Assembly (NCBI GenBank): GCA_951828385.1
Contig: OX639973.1
Location: forward strand, 4,083,200-4,147,199
Source: an uncultured Poribacteria bacterium
GTDB lineage: Bacteria; Poribacteria; WGA-4E; WGA-3G
Direction of reading: 5' to 3'
DNA: 64,000 bases
Positions 9,005 through 16,434 of the stretch are shown here, piece after piece; position 1 is the first letter of the stretch, and each line of letters opens with the position of its first letter. The notes below the pieces were generated by a model. The model saw nothing but the letters and a program-made list of their open reading frames with translations, did not search any database and was not told where the DNA came from. The position numbers and the translations under genes are program-made.

Positions 9005-9034
9005 AGTGTATCATATAGATTAGCGCGGAGTCAA
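9005..9034 (-). promoter_or_regulatory. Candidate sigma-70 promoter for the pmi-pgi operon
   Basis: On the minus strand TTGACT (9034-9029), 18 bp, TACACT (9010-9005), about 60 bp before the ATG of the cupin isomerase. A pattern match only. Confidence 0.35.
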
Positions 9035-9185
9035 CCCAAAACTGGAATAGCACAGGGCTATTTAGTTTTAGATAAATTGTCGGATTTTCTAAATTTTTGA
9101 ATCTTCTTTTTTAGGTTTCCCGGTGCGGTTGCATGAAGAGTAAAAAATTAATTCAGCAGTTTCTTGAGGAAGTAAGGAAACGTAA

Positions 9186-10232
9186 TTGTTCAAAAATTCG
9201 ATTTCAACACTTATTGAGAATAGCATTGCGGAAAAGGTATTTCCTGGGGCGGTTATCTATATCCTCACCGATACGAAGGTGCTTTGTCACGAAGCGTTCG
9301 GTTTCCGATCTATAAAGCCGAAACGACTACCGATGCTTCGGACGACACTGTTTGACTTGGCATCGCTGACGAAACCGATTGTCATCGGGACGCTCTGCAT
9401 GCAGCTTGTTGAGAGCGGCGAGCTCTCGCTCAATGCACCTGCTGAGAAATACTTGCCGGTGTTCAGGCAGAAAGGTGTAACGCTTACCCATCTGTTAACA
9501 CATACCTCAGGACTTCCGGCATGGATCCCCCTCTACTTGCGAGCTGGTTCGCGTGAGCATGTGACTTCTTATCTCGGTGAGGTGGCATTGGAATCTCAAC
9601 CCGGAGAGAAGGCGGTGTATAGTTGCTTAGGGTATATTGTGCTGGGTGCGCTGCTTGAAAAGGTAACGAAACAACGGCTCGATACATTGGCACAGGATCG
9701 GATATTCGCACCGCTTGGTATGGAGCAGACGCGGTTCAATCCGCCGCAAGCGTGGCATGCGAACTGTGCGGCTACTGAAGATTCTAACAGTTTTGAACGC
9801 CGGACGGTAAACTATGAACGCTACGACTGGCGAGAAGGTGTCATTATGGGACAGGTCCACGATGAAAATGCACATTTTCTCGGTGGTGTTTCAGGCAATG
9901 CGGGACTCTTCTCTACATCGACGGATCTCGGAAAATTTTGCCGGGCGTTAATGGACAACGGCGGTACGCTATTACGTCCGGAGAGCCTCAGCACGATGCG
10001 TCAAGTCGCCTCAGCAGAAGGAGAACGCTGCTGTATCGGGTGGGCGGTGACAGATGATGGATGTCTTTATCATACGGGGTTCACGGGGACTTCAATACGG
10101 ATATGTTTAAAAAGAAAACTCGCGGCTATTCTGCTGACGAATCGGGTACATCCCGATGCTGATCGACGCGGTATTATTGAATTTCGGAAGATGTTCCATG
10201 AAATAGTTTTCGGTTGTCATGCTTCGCAGTGA
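9186..10232 (+). CDS. Beta-lactamase-fold serine hydrolase (AmiE/YbbE-like)
   Basis: 348 residues, PF00144 class. Active-site Ser60-xx-Lys63 (ASLTKPIV), a Tyr-Ser-Cys in the YxN position (VYSCLGYIVLGALLEK), and a C-terminal HTGFTG in the KTG position. THTSGLPAW is typical of the family. An in-frame TAA stands directly before the TTG at 9186, so TTG with AAGGAA upstream is the only reasonable start. There is no clear signal peptide. The neighbours are NamZ and AnmK. In Bacillus subtilis a homologous hydrolase (YbbE/AmiE) removes the peptide from MurNAc-peptides in a cluster with namZ, so a muropeptide amidase role is the best inference. The last residues (CHASQ) are encoded by the dispersed 'GTCATGCTTCGCAGTGAGAG' repeat. 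Confidence 0.85.
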   Translation: MFKNSISTLIENSIAEKVFPGAVIYILTDTKVLCHEAFGFRSIKPKRLPMLRTTLFDLASLTKPIVIGTLCMQLVESGELSLNAPAEKYLPVFRQKGVTLTHLLTHTSGLPAWIPLYLRAGSREHVTSYLGEVALESQPGEKAVYSCLGYIVLGALLEKVTKQRLDTLAQDRIFAPLGMEQTRFNPPQAWHANCAATEDSNSFERRTVNYERYDWREGVIMGQVHDENAHFLGGVSGNAGLFSTSTDLGKFCRALMDNGGTLLRPESLSTMRQVASAEGERCCIGWAVTDDGCLYHTGFTGTSIRICLKRKLAAILLTNRVHPDADRRGIIEFRKMFHEIVFGCHASQ

Positions 10233-10333
10233 GAGCAGTCATCAGTTAGTGTGCTGTGACATTCAGATACACTGTGTTAACCACAACAAAGTAACTGGAA
10301 ACCGTTAACCGATAACTCTAAAAAAACGAAAAG
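10213..10333. repeat. Dispersed GCTTCGCAGTGAGA repeat with heptamer-like tail
   Basis: TGTCATGCTTCGCAGTGAGA is followed by GCAGTCATCAGTTAGT; the same core occurs at ~7062 and ~43338. It begins inside the end of the hydrolase gene and fills much of the gap before namZ. Confidence 0.45.
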
Positions 10334-11533
10334 ATGGATGTCACGGTGAAATCACAACAAACCGAATTGGGACTGAGCATCTTGCTCAGAGAGAAAAGCG
10401 ATTGGATTCGAGGGAAATCCATCGGGCTGATTACAAACCATACGGGGGTTGATGCTGCTCTACAGAGCAATTATCGGCTTTTCGCTGAAGTAGCCGCGTG
10501 TCAGCTTTCTGCGATTTTTTCGCCAGAGCATGGACTCTGGGGAGCAGTCCAAGACGGTATCGCTATCAGTAGTAGGGGCGAGGTAACCTTGCCCCTACGA
10601 GGCGAAAATCCAGTAAACGTGCCGGTTTTTAGCCTCTATGGGCAGTCGATGCGTCCGACAGCGAATCAGCTTGAAGGCATAGACCTGCTTATCTATGACA
10701 TGCAAGATGTCGGTGCGCGTTATTATACCTACATTTCGACCTTATTACATGCAATGGAAGCCGCCAGCGACTGTGGCGTTGCGTTCATTGTTACTGACCG
10801 ACCGAATCCAATTACGTGCACTGCTGTAGAGGGCCCGGTGTTAGAAAGCGGCTCTGAATCGTTCGTAGGGATACACACGATACCTGTCCGCTATGGGTTG
10901 ACAATCGGCGAGTTGGCGACACTATTGCAGGCGGAACGCGTGTCGTCCTGTCAACTAAAAGTGGTATGGATGCGTGGATATAAACGCGGCATGTGGTACG
11001 ATGACACCGGTTTGCCGTGGGTGCCACCATCGCCGAATATGCCGACACTTACAACAGCAATGCTTTATCCGGGTTTATGCCTGTTTGAAGGAACAAACAT
11101 GAGCGAAGGGCGCGGAACGACAAAGCCGTTTGAATATATAGGCGCGCCTTGGTGCAACGGCGAAAAATGTGCAGAACTTCTGAATAATTGCCAACTTTCC
11201 GGGGTTCGGTTCCGTCCTGTTGTTTTTACACCTGCGCCAGCGACCGAAACCACAAAGCATGCAAAACAGACCTGTGGCGGCGTTGCAGTCCACATCACCG
11301 ACAGAGCACAATTCCGACCTATAGAGACAGCCCTCCAGATGTTATCCATTTTAACCACCGAGTATAGAGACCATTTTGAATTCTTACCCACCCATTTTGA
11401 TAGGTTAGTAGGAAACATCTGGCTCCGAGATGCTTTATCAAATGGAACATCAGTGGATACAAGTCAGGCGCGGTGGGAGTCGGAACTTCAGACGTGGCGG
11501 GACGACATAACACAGTATCACGCCTACGCTTAA
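10334..11533 (+). CDS. namZ: Exo-beta-N-acetylmuramidase NamZ (DUF1343)
   Basis: 399 residues. NamZ releases terminal MurNAc from peptidoglycan fragments. Signatures: GKSIGLITNHTGVD, IFSPEHGLWG, LLIYDMQDVGARYYTYIST (in part), DRPNPI, FVGIHTIPVRYGLTIGELA (in part), PNMPTLTTAMLYPG, FEGTNMSEGRGTTKPFE (in part), and C-terminal YRDHFEFLPTHFDRLVG. No signal peptide is evident, so it may act on imported fragments, unlike the secreted B. subtilis enzyme. Residues ~80-91 (SSRGEVTLPLRG) are encoded by a 27-bp palindrome inserted in frame in a variable loop. The hydrolase lies upstream and AnmK 9 bp downstream, which makes a MurNAc salvage unit. Confidence 0.92.
   Translation: MDVTVKSQQTELGLSILLREKSDWIRGKSIGLITNHTGVDAALQSNYRLFAEVAACQLSAIFSPEHGLWGAVQDGIAISSRGEVTLPLRGENPVNVPVFSLYGQSMRPTANQLEGIDLLIYDMQDVGARYYTYISTLLHAMEAASDCGVAFIVTDRPNPITCTAVEGPVLESGSESFVGIHTIPVRYGLTIGELATLLQAERVSSCQLKVVWMRGYKRGMWYDDTGLPWVPPSPNMPTLTTAMLYPGLCLFEGTNMSEGRGTTKPFEYIGAPWCNGEKCAELLNNCQLSGVRFRPVVFTPAPATETTKHAKQTCGGVAVHITDRAQFRPIETALQMLSILTTEYRDHFEFLPTHFDRLVGNIWLRDALSNGTSVDTSQARWESELQTWRDDITQYHAYA
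10572..10598. repeat. 27-bp palindrome inside namZ
   Basis: Arms GTAGGGGCGAGGT and ACCTTGCCCCTAC (one mismatch) around a single A. A 27-bp relative with the same architecture lies in the WD40 gene at 15378-15404. The 27 bp keep the reading frame. Confidence 0.85.
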
Positions 11534-11542
11534 GGAACAATA

Positions 11543-12742
11543 ATGAAAGCGTTTATTGAGTTGCTTAATAAAGATAAAAAATGCGTTATCGGTTTAATGT
11601 CCGGTACCTCTATTGACGGTATTGATGCTGCCATCGTTGAAATCACTGGACACGGTTTAGAAACGGCGGTAGACTTGCTCGCTTTTGAGACTTTCCGTTT
11701 TCCGACCGGCGTGCCACAACGCATCCTTGCGCTCTGCCACCCCGATATCGGTCGCGTTGATGACATCTGTGAGATGAATTTTTATATCGGACACCTCTTC
11801 GCGGAGGCTGTGAAACATATTCTGCAAAAGCGTGGCATGCGCGCCAACGATATTGACCTTATCGGTTCACACGGTCAAACGCTTCATCATTTGCCAAAAG
11901 ACACAAGCGCGGATTGTAACGATTCTCGCTATCCCTCAACGCTACAAGTTGGCGAGCCTGCAGTCATTGCGCACGAAACTGGGATTCCGACGATAGCGGA
12001 TTTTCGCGTCGCGGATATGGCAGCAGGCGGGCAAGGCGCGCCGTTGGTGTCATACCCGGACTATCTCTTGTTCCATGAGCGTGTGAAGACAGTCGGACTC
12101 TTGAATATCGGTGGGATTGCGAATCTCACGGTGCTGCCTGCAAACGGAACGTTTGATACCGTCTCTGCTGCGGATACGGGTCCCGGCAACATGTGCATTG
12201 ATGCTGTCATAACGGAAATCACACAAGGTGCAGAACGCTACGATAAAGCAGGCAAACGCGCCGCACAAGGCACGCCATATCAACGGCTTATTGATGAATG
12301 GTTAAAACACCCGTTTTTCCACCTGTCACCCCCGAAAACCACCGGACGTGAGATGTTTGGACACACTTATGCGATGGAATGTCTGGTGGCTTGCCGTAAA
12401 CATAATCTCTCAGACAACGCCTGCATTGCGACGCTGACGGAGCTGACAGTTCAAACGATTGCCGACTACATCGCGAAATTTGTAACTGAACAGAACCTGA
12501 TAGACACGCTTTATGTAAGTGGAGGCGGTGTCCACAATCAGACACTTATGCGGCGGCTTAGTGAACTGCTCTCAGATACATCGGTTGAACCGGTGGATAA
12601 CTCTGGTATTTCGGCGGATGCGAAGGAGGCGATTGCGTTCGCGATTCTGGCGAATGAGACCCTGCATGGAAACGCCGGGAATCTGCCTTCAGCGACGGGG
12701 GCATCTGTTCGGAAAGTTCTCGGCAAGTTCGTGTGTCCGTGA
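11543..12742 (+). CDS. anmK: Anhydro-N-acetylmuramic acid kinase
   Basis: 399 residues, usual length ~370-390. AnmK opens the 1,6-anhydro ring of anhydroMurNAc and phosphorylates it to MurNAc-6-phosphate, in the cytoplasm. Signatures: GLMSGTSIDGIDAAIV at the N-terminus, LIGSHGQTLHH, GEPAVIAHETGIPTIADFR (in part), QGAPLVSYPDYLLF, LNIGGIANLTVL, ADTGPGNMCIDAV, YVSGGGVHNQTLMRRL and SADAKEAIAFAILA. AAGGAACAATA precedes the ATG. It closes the MurNAc-recycling cluster. The MurQ etherase expected next in the pathway is not in the window. The TnpB element is inserted immediately after its TGA, leaving the gene intact. Confidence 0.95.
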   Translation: MKAFIELLNKDKKCVIGLMSGTSIDGIDAAIVEITGHGLETAVDLLAFETFRFPTGVPQRILALCHPDIGRVDDICEMNFYIGHLFAEAVKHILQKRGMRANDIDLIGSHGQTLHHLPKDTSADCNDSRYPSTLQVGEPAVIAHETGIPTIADFRVADMAAGGQGAPLVSYPDYLLFHERVKTVGLLNIGGIANLTVLPANGTFDTVSAADTGPGNMCIDAVITEITQGAERYDKAGKRAAQGTPYQRLIDEWLKHPFFHLSPPKTTGREMFGHTYAMECLVACRKHNLSDNACIATLTELTVQTIADYIAKFVTEQNLIDTLYVSGGGVHNQTLMRRLSELLSDTSVEPVDNSGISADAKEAIAFAILANETLHGNAGNLPSATGASVRKVLGKFVCP

Positions 12743-12820
12743 TTTACCACTCCCCCGTCAAAGCCCCTGCCTTTAGGTAGGGGATGTAGACGGCGTATAG
12801 TGTGAAAACCCAAAATAACC

Positions 12821-12849
12821 TTGACATTTACACAGAAATGTAGTATAAT
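12821..12849 (+). promoter_or_regulatory. Consensus sigma-70 promoter of tnpB, copy 1
   Basis: TTGACA, exactly 17 bp, TATAAT; both hexamers are perfect. It lies ~98 bp upstream of the tnpB ATG. Copy 2 has the identical promoter on the minus strand at 58958-58930. Confidence 0.8.
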
Positions 12850-12946
12850 ATATGTATCACGTTGGCAGACATAAACAGCGTTGCTGCAAGGCAATGTGTC
12901 TGCCTACCCACTGTTTAGGGGTTAAAAGCGTGATACGTGATAGTCC

Positions 12947-14065
12947 ATGAAGACGTATAAATACCCATTGGGAAAACAATATAATACAATCCGTATTGGT
13001 AACTTGCTTGACGATATGTGGCAAGTGCATGAATACTTCCATAAGTGGCAGCGTCAGCGACATAAAGACGGGCTGCCGTATGTGGGTTTTGAGGGTATGT
13101 GTGACCACGTAAAAGTTTTGAAAGATACTACACACCCGCATTGGAAGGCATTGCCGAGTCAAGCGATCCAACAAGAACTCAAACGTATCCATAAAGCGTA
13201 TGATAGATTTCACAAGAAACTTGGGGGTAGACCGCATATCAAACCGCGACATAAGTTTAAGTCTATCACCTACCCCGGAGAAGCGGGGTGGTCTCTGAAA
13301 AACAATCGTATCACATTGACGTTTCGCAAATGGAATCCGAAGACACGCAAGTGGCAGTTTGATAAAGTGCCATATACCTTTCATAAACACCGTCAGTGGC
13401 ACGGGGCTATTAGCACTCTCACAATCAAACGCGACAACTGTGGTGATTATTGGCTTTGTATTACAACAACCTATACGGATTTTAGACCCCTGCCGACAAC
13501 AGGTAAAAGCGTTGGGGCAGACTTCGGTATGAAAGACGCTTATTTGACACTGAGCACAGGTGAGAAGATACAACACCCGCAACCTTTGAAATCTAACTTG
13601 AACAAACTTCGGTCTCTCAGTAAAGAACTCAGTCGTAAAGTTAAAGGCTCTAACGCTTGGTGGCGGTGTGTTCGGGCAATCGCACGTCTCTATCGTAAGA
13701 TCGCTAACCAACGCAAAGACTTTCACTATCAACTGGCGAGCAAACTCTGTAAGAAGTTTGATAGAATTTTCACAGAGACATTGAACCTTGACGGCATGAA
13801 ACGCCTGTGGGGGCGTAAAGTCTCCGACCTTGGTTTCTACGAGTTTGTTCAGATATTGGAACAGAAGTGTCAAAAACATAAGCGTCATTTCAAACAAATT
13901 GAACAATGGACTGCCACAACGAAACCTTGTAGTGATTGCGGTTTTCACAACGAAAACCTAACATTGAACGACAGGCAGTGGACGTGTCCTGAATGTGGTT
14001 CGCACCACGACAGAGACATCAACGCTGCGATCAACATATTGCGGGCAGGGATAGCCATCACCTGA
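12947..14065 (+). CDS. tnpB: RNA-guided endonuclease TnpB, copy 1
   Basis: 372 residues, the usual TnpB length, and apparently identical to the copy at 57714-58832. TnpB proteins are RuvC nucleases guided by an RNA transcribed from the element's right end. All catalytic residues are present: RuvC-I Asp192 (VGADFGMKDA), RuvC-II Glu277 (FTETLNLDGM) and RuvC-III Asp357 (HDRDINAAINI). The zinc ribbon is Cys328/Cys331 and Cys347/Cys350. A basic N-terminal helical region precedes the nuclease. A consensus promoter drives it. Known biology: such nucleases cut the vacated donor site and favour retention of the element. An open frame on the opposite strand is only a shadow. Confidence 0.93.
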   Translation: MKTYKYPLGKQYNTIRIGNLLDDMWQVHEYFHKWQRQRHKDGLPYVGFEGMCDHVKVLKDTTHPHWKALPSQAIQQELKRIHKAYDRFHKKLGGRPHIKPRHKFKSITYPGEAGWSLKNNRITLTFRKWNPKTRKWQFDKVPYTFHKHRQWHGAISTLTIKRDNCGDYWLCITTTYTDFRPLPTTGKSVGADFGMKDAYLTLSTGEKIQHPQPLKSNLNKLRSLSKELSRKVKGSNAWWRCVRAIARLYRKIANQRKDFHYQLASKLCKKFDRIFTETLNLDGMKRLWGRKVSDLGFYEFVQILEQKCQKHKRHFKQIEQWTATTKPCSDCGFHNENLTLNDRQWTCPECGSHHDRDINAAINILRAGIAIT

Positions 14066-14279
14066 TGATATGCCTGTAGTGTAGGAGACTCCAGGGAAAC
14101 GCCCGCTGGTGGAGCGACAGTTAGACGGTTTTTTAGTGGTTGGTTAATGGTTAATAGTGATTGGTTAAGAAAGAAACCTCTTTCCAATAACCAACAACCA
14201 ATAACCAATAACCATTCATGAGAAAACCGCAGTCGCTATGAAACCGAAGCCCCAACCTTTAGGTTGTGGGTGCTATCAC
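14066..14279 (+). ncRNA. Predicted right-end guide RNA (omega/reRNA) region, copy 1
   Basis: TnpB guide RNAs begin near the 3' end of tnpB and run through the right-end hairpin, with the guide taken from the flanking DNA. This region ends in the hairpin at 14250-14270 and TATCAC; the guide would then start at 14280 (TGAACGTCCTGAG). It also holds an imperfect inverted array of TAATGGTTAA and CCAATAA heptamers (14136-14215). Inferred from family biology. Confidence 0.45.
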
Positions 14280-14312
14280 TGAACGTCCTGAGTAGCGACC
14301 AGCGCGTCGTTT

Positions 14313-14624
14313 CTACCAAGAAAACATTGGAACCCCTGGGGGATACATCGGCACTATCACATAATTGAAGAAGCCCGAGAAAAGAGTCAGCACGATTAGG
14401 AATATCAATCCGAGACTTGCCCAATGCTGATGACGATCATACCTCTTCTGTGGATTTTTTTCTTTCAACCCTATGAACCCGCAGGAAAATCCCCCGCAGA
14501 GAACCACTGTTATTACCAACTGCTTGATGAAATTCTCTGGGAGGCTGAGTGCAACAAAAAGCGCACCAATTGCTACGGCAACTGCCCATCTTTCGTGAGT
14601 GAGAAAAATATTGATGTGTCTCAT
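14313..14624 (-). CDS. Small membrane protein of unknown function
   Basis: 103 residues with three likely membrane helices: ~13-28 (AVAVAIGALFVALSLP), ~33-52 (QLVITVVLCGGFSCGFIGL) and ~70-92 (LGLIFLIVLTLFSGFFNYVI, in part). A charged loop between helices 2 and 3 contains KEKNPQKRYDRHQH. GGAG lies five bases before the ATG. No family is recognised. It is transcribed towards the TnpB element, whose right end lies 33 bp beyond its stop, so the original downstream context may have been interrupted. Confidence 0.6.
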   Translation of the reverse strand: MRHINIFLTHERWAVAVAIGALFVALSLPENFIKQLVITVVLCGGFSCGFIGLKEKNPQKRYDRHQHWASLGLIFLIVLTLFSGFFNYVIVPMYPPGVPMFSW

Positions 14625-14964
14625 CTTCTCTCCGCTTTAGCAACCTTCAAGTGATGTCCGCACGAGGAAATCCTCTAAATCGTTCAACATCCTAACTCTT
14701 TTGAAAAATGATAACATATCCAGTAAAAGGTGTCAAAAAATCGATCCATTCTTCTTGACCGCTTTTGGAAATGTATCCACATTTCCTTTGTTGTAAAATC
14801 CGTGCTTTTTGTAGCGCGGGGAACTGACACCGCTCAAGCGGTATCCCTTTGAAAAAGAGTTGGCGGTTCGTTGCGCTTGTGATATACTTTCTCCAAGTTC
14901 AAAATCTTGTGGCTGTGCCGCTATTCTTGAAAATGTATCTCCGGACCTAATAAGGAATGGAATT
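14625..14964. other. Gap without a supported gene
   Basis: Divergent gap between two small membrane-protein genes. It holds a short perfect hairpin (ACCGCT CA AGCGGT, near 14829-14842) and AT-rich stretches. An open minus-strand frame (14733-15188) overlaps the better-supported plus-strand gene and was discarded. Confidence 0.35.
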
Positions 14965-15246
14965 ATGAAATTTCGTTTTTTGACGAAGAATCGTAAAATA
15001 CGTTTTTGTCTTTGGATTGTAGGACTATTATCTCTAGGTACCGTGTTAATGTTTGATGAAAAAGAATGGAATTTCCTTTTGGCAACCCCATACATTTTTG
15101 CAATGACATGGATAGTCTTATCAGATATATTCCTGAGAAATAAAGATTCTAAATCTGTCCGAGTCTCAACACATGTCTGTGCGTTCATCTTGGCGGTGTT
15201 GGTTGTCGTTGTTTCTATGGTCTACGTCTACTTTCCTTTCGCATAA
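14965..15246 (+). CDS. Small three-helix membrane protein
   Basis: 93 residues from the ATG at 14965, chosen because AAGGAA precedes it and the protein then begins with a basic stretch (MKFRFLTKNRKIRF) followed by a helix. Hydrophobic segments are at ~15-31 (CLWIVGLLSLGTVLMF), ~38-54 (FLLATPYIFAMTWIVL) and ~71-91 (FILAVLVVVVSMVYVYF). No domain is recognised. A longer frame starting at 14860 adds 35 residues without membrane character. Confidence 0.55.
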   Translation: MKFRFLTKNRKIRFCLWIVGLLSLGTVLMFDEKEWNFLLATPYIFAMTWIVLSDIFLRNKDSKSVRVSTHVCAFILAVLVVVVSMVYVYFPFA

Positions 15247-15341
15247 TGTAGACTTCAGTTGTTAGTATCCAACATCGTCTCTGAGGCTTTTATTGCTGCG
15301 GCGGCTGTAAGTAGCGGCACTCTGGGAATCGGAGGGAACTT

Positions 15342-16427
15342 ATGAGAACGCTGGTGACGATAGCACTTTTGATGTTAGTAGGGTCGAGGTTACCTCGCCC
15401 CTACATAACACCGGCGAAATCTGAAAATGCGACTCAAAAAGAGGAATCCACAATGCAAACAACTTCTGCCCAGGATTTGTCTCACATCACTATTGATTTA
15501 GCCATCAAGAGAGGTGTCCACAGTGTCGCGTTCAGTCCGGATGGTACAACAATTGCAAGCGACAAGAACAACACCGTCGGACTCTGGGATGCCGTCACAG
15601 GACAGGAAATAGAGATGGCGAAAAATTTCTGGGTGGCTTTTCAGGGAAATTTCACTGCCGATATCAACAGCATTGCTTTCAGTCCCGATGGACAGATGAT
15701 CGCAGGCGGGATCAACGAAAGTGAGGTTATTTGTATTTGGGACGCTACGACCGGCGAGAACCTCAGATCCATGAAGGAAAATGCGCCGAATGCTTTGCAT
15801 TGGGTCAATACGGTAGCATTCAGCACTAACAGCAAGATACTCGCAAGTGGGAGTGAAGACGGCAATCTGTATCTATGGGACGTGGAGACAGGTAGGAAGT
15901 TGAAAACGCTTACCGAAGATGCGAAGAATATCTTCAGTGTTGCCTTCAGTAGCGACGGAAAAACGTTAGCGAGTGGCAATGCAGGCAATACGATCCGTTT
16001 GTGGGATATTGCCACCGGCGAGAAATTGAAAACACTCGTTGGGCATACGAATTGGGTCTTCAGCGTTGCTTTCAGTCCGGACGGACAGACGCTTGCAAGC
16101 GGAAGTTGGGACAAGACCATCCGACTCTGGGATACAACTACAGGACAGCAACTGAAAGTGCTGACTGGACATACGCTTACTGTGTGGAGTGTCGCCTTTA
16201 GTTCGGATGGATTAACCCTCGCAAGTGGAAGTCAGGACAAGACCGTCCGACTCTGGAATATCGCCACCGGTGCGCACATCGCAACCCTCACCGGGCACAC
16301 AGCACCCGTCAAGAGTGTCGCTTTCAGTTCGGATGGCGTAACGCTTGCAAGTGGGAGTATGGATAGCACAGTCCGTTTATGGGACCTCACATCTCCGTTG
16401 CTATTGCGAAAAGACAAAGCGGAATAG
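15342..16427 (+). CDS. Secreted seven-blade WD40 propeller protein
   Basis: 361 residues. GGAGGGAACTT precedes the ATG. After a short hydrophobic N-terminus (MRTLVTIALLMLVG) and a linker come seven WD40 repeats from ~residue 58 to 355, each ending in a variant of xVRLWD (VGLWDAV, ICIWDAT, LYLWDVE, IRLWDIA, IRLWDTT, VRLWNIA, VRLWDLT). Seven repeats make one complete propeller, so it is probably a protein-binding scaffold outside the cytoplasm. Repeats 4-7 are very similar at the DNA level, which suggests recent expansion. Residues 13-21, directly after the signal helix, are encoded by a 27-bp palindrome inserted in frame; this could shorten or disturb the signal peptide. Confidence 0.85.
   Translation: MRTLVTIALLMLVGSRLPRPYITPAKSENATQKEESTMQTTSAQDLSHITIDLAIKRGVHSVAFSPDGTTIASDKNNTVGLWDAVTGQEIEMAKNFWVAFQGNFTADINSIAFSPDGQMIAGGINESEVICIWDATTGENLRSMKENAPNALHWVNTVAFSTNSKILASGSEDGNLYLWDVETGRKLKTLTEDAKNIFSVAFSSDGKTLASGNAGNTIRLWDIATGEKLKTLVGHTNWVFSVAFSPDGQTLASGSWDKTIRLWDTTTGQQLKVLTGHTLTVWSVAFSSDGLTLASGSQDKTVRLWNIATGAHIATLTGHTAPVKSVAFSSDGVTLASGSMDSTVRLWDLTSPLLLRKDKAE
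15378..15404. repeat. 27-bp palindrome inside the WD40 gene
   Basis: Arms GTAGGGTCGAGGT and ACCTCGCCCCTAC (one mismatch) around a T; the same family as 10572-10598 in namZ. It lies just after the signal-helix codons and keeps the frame. Confidence 0.85.
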
Positions 16428-16434
16428 TAGACTA

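Larger units (their letters stand above)
12743..14279 (+). mobile_element. TnpB-only IS200/IS605-group element, copy 1
   Basis: 1537 bp shared with copy 2 (57493-59036, inverted). The outer limits come from where the two copies stop matching: TTTACC at the left, TATCAC at the right. The left end has the hairpin CCCCTGCCTTTAGGTAGGGG (12764-12783) and the right end CCCCAACCTTTAGGTTGTGGG (14250-14270), subterminal hairpins as expected for this group. There are no terminal inverted repeats and no target duplication. There is no tnpA, so mobilisation would need a transposase in trans. It sits directly behind the anmK stop codon. Confidence 0.9.

Noticed and set aside
12857-13948. 363-residue open frame opposite tnpB copy 1 (also 57831-58922 opposite copy 2)
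   Set aside because: It has no recognisable domain, is odd in composition and lies wholly antisense to a tnpB gene with intact catalytic motifs; it is a shadow.
14733-15188. 151-residue minus-strand frame
   Set aside because: It is antisense to the small membrane-protein gene at 14965, whose Shine-Dalgarno and hydrophobic pattern are better.
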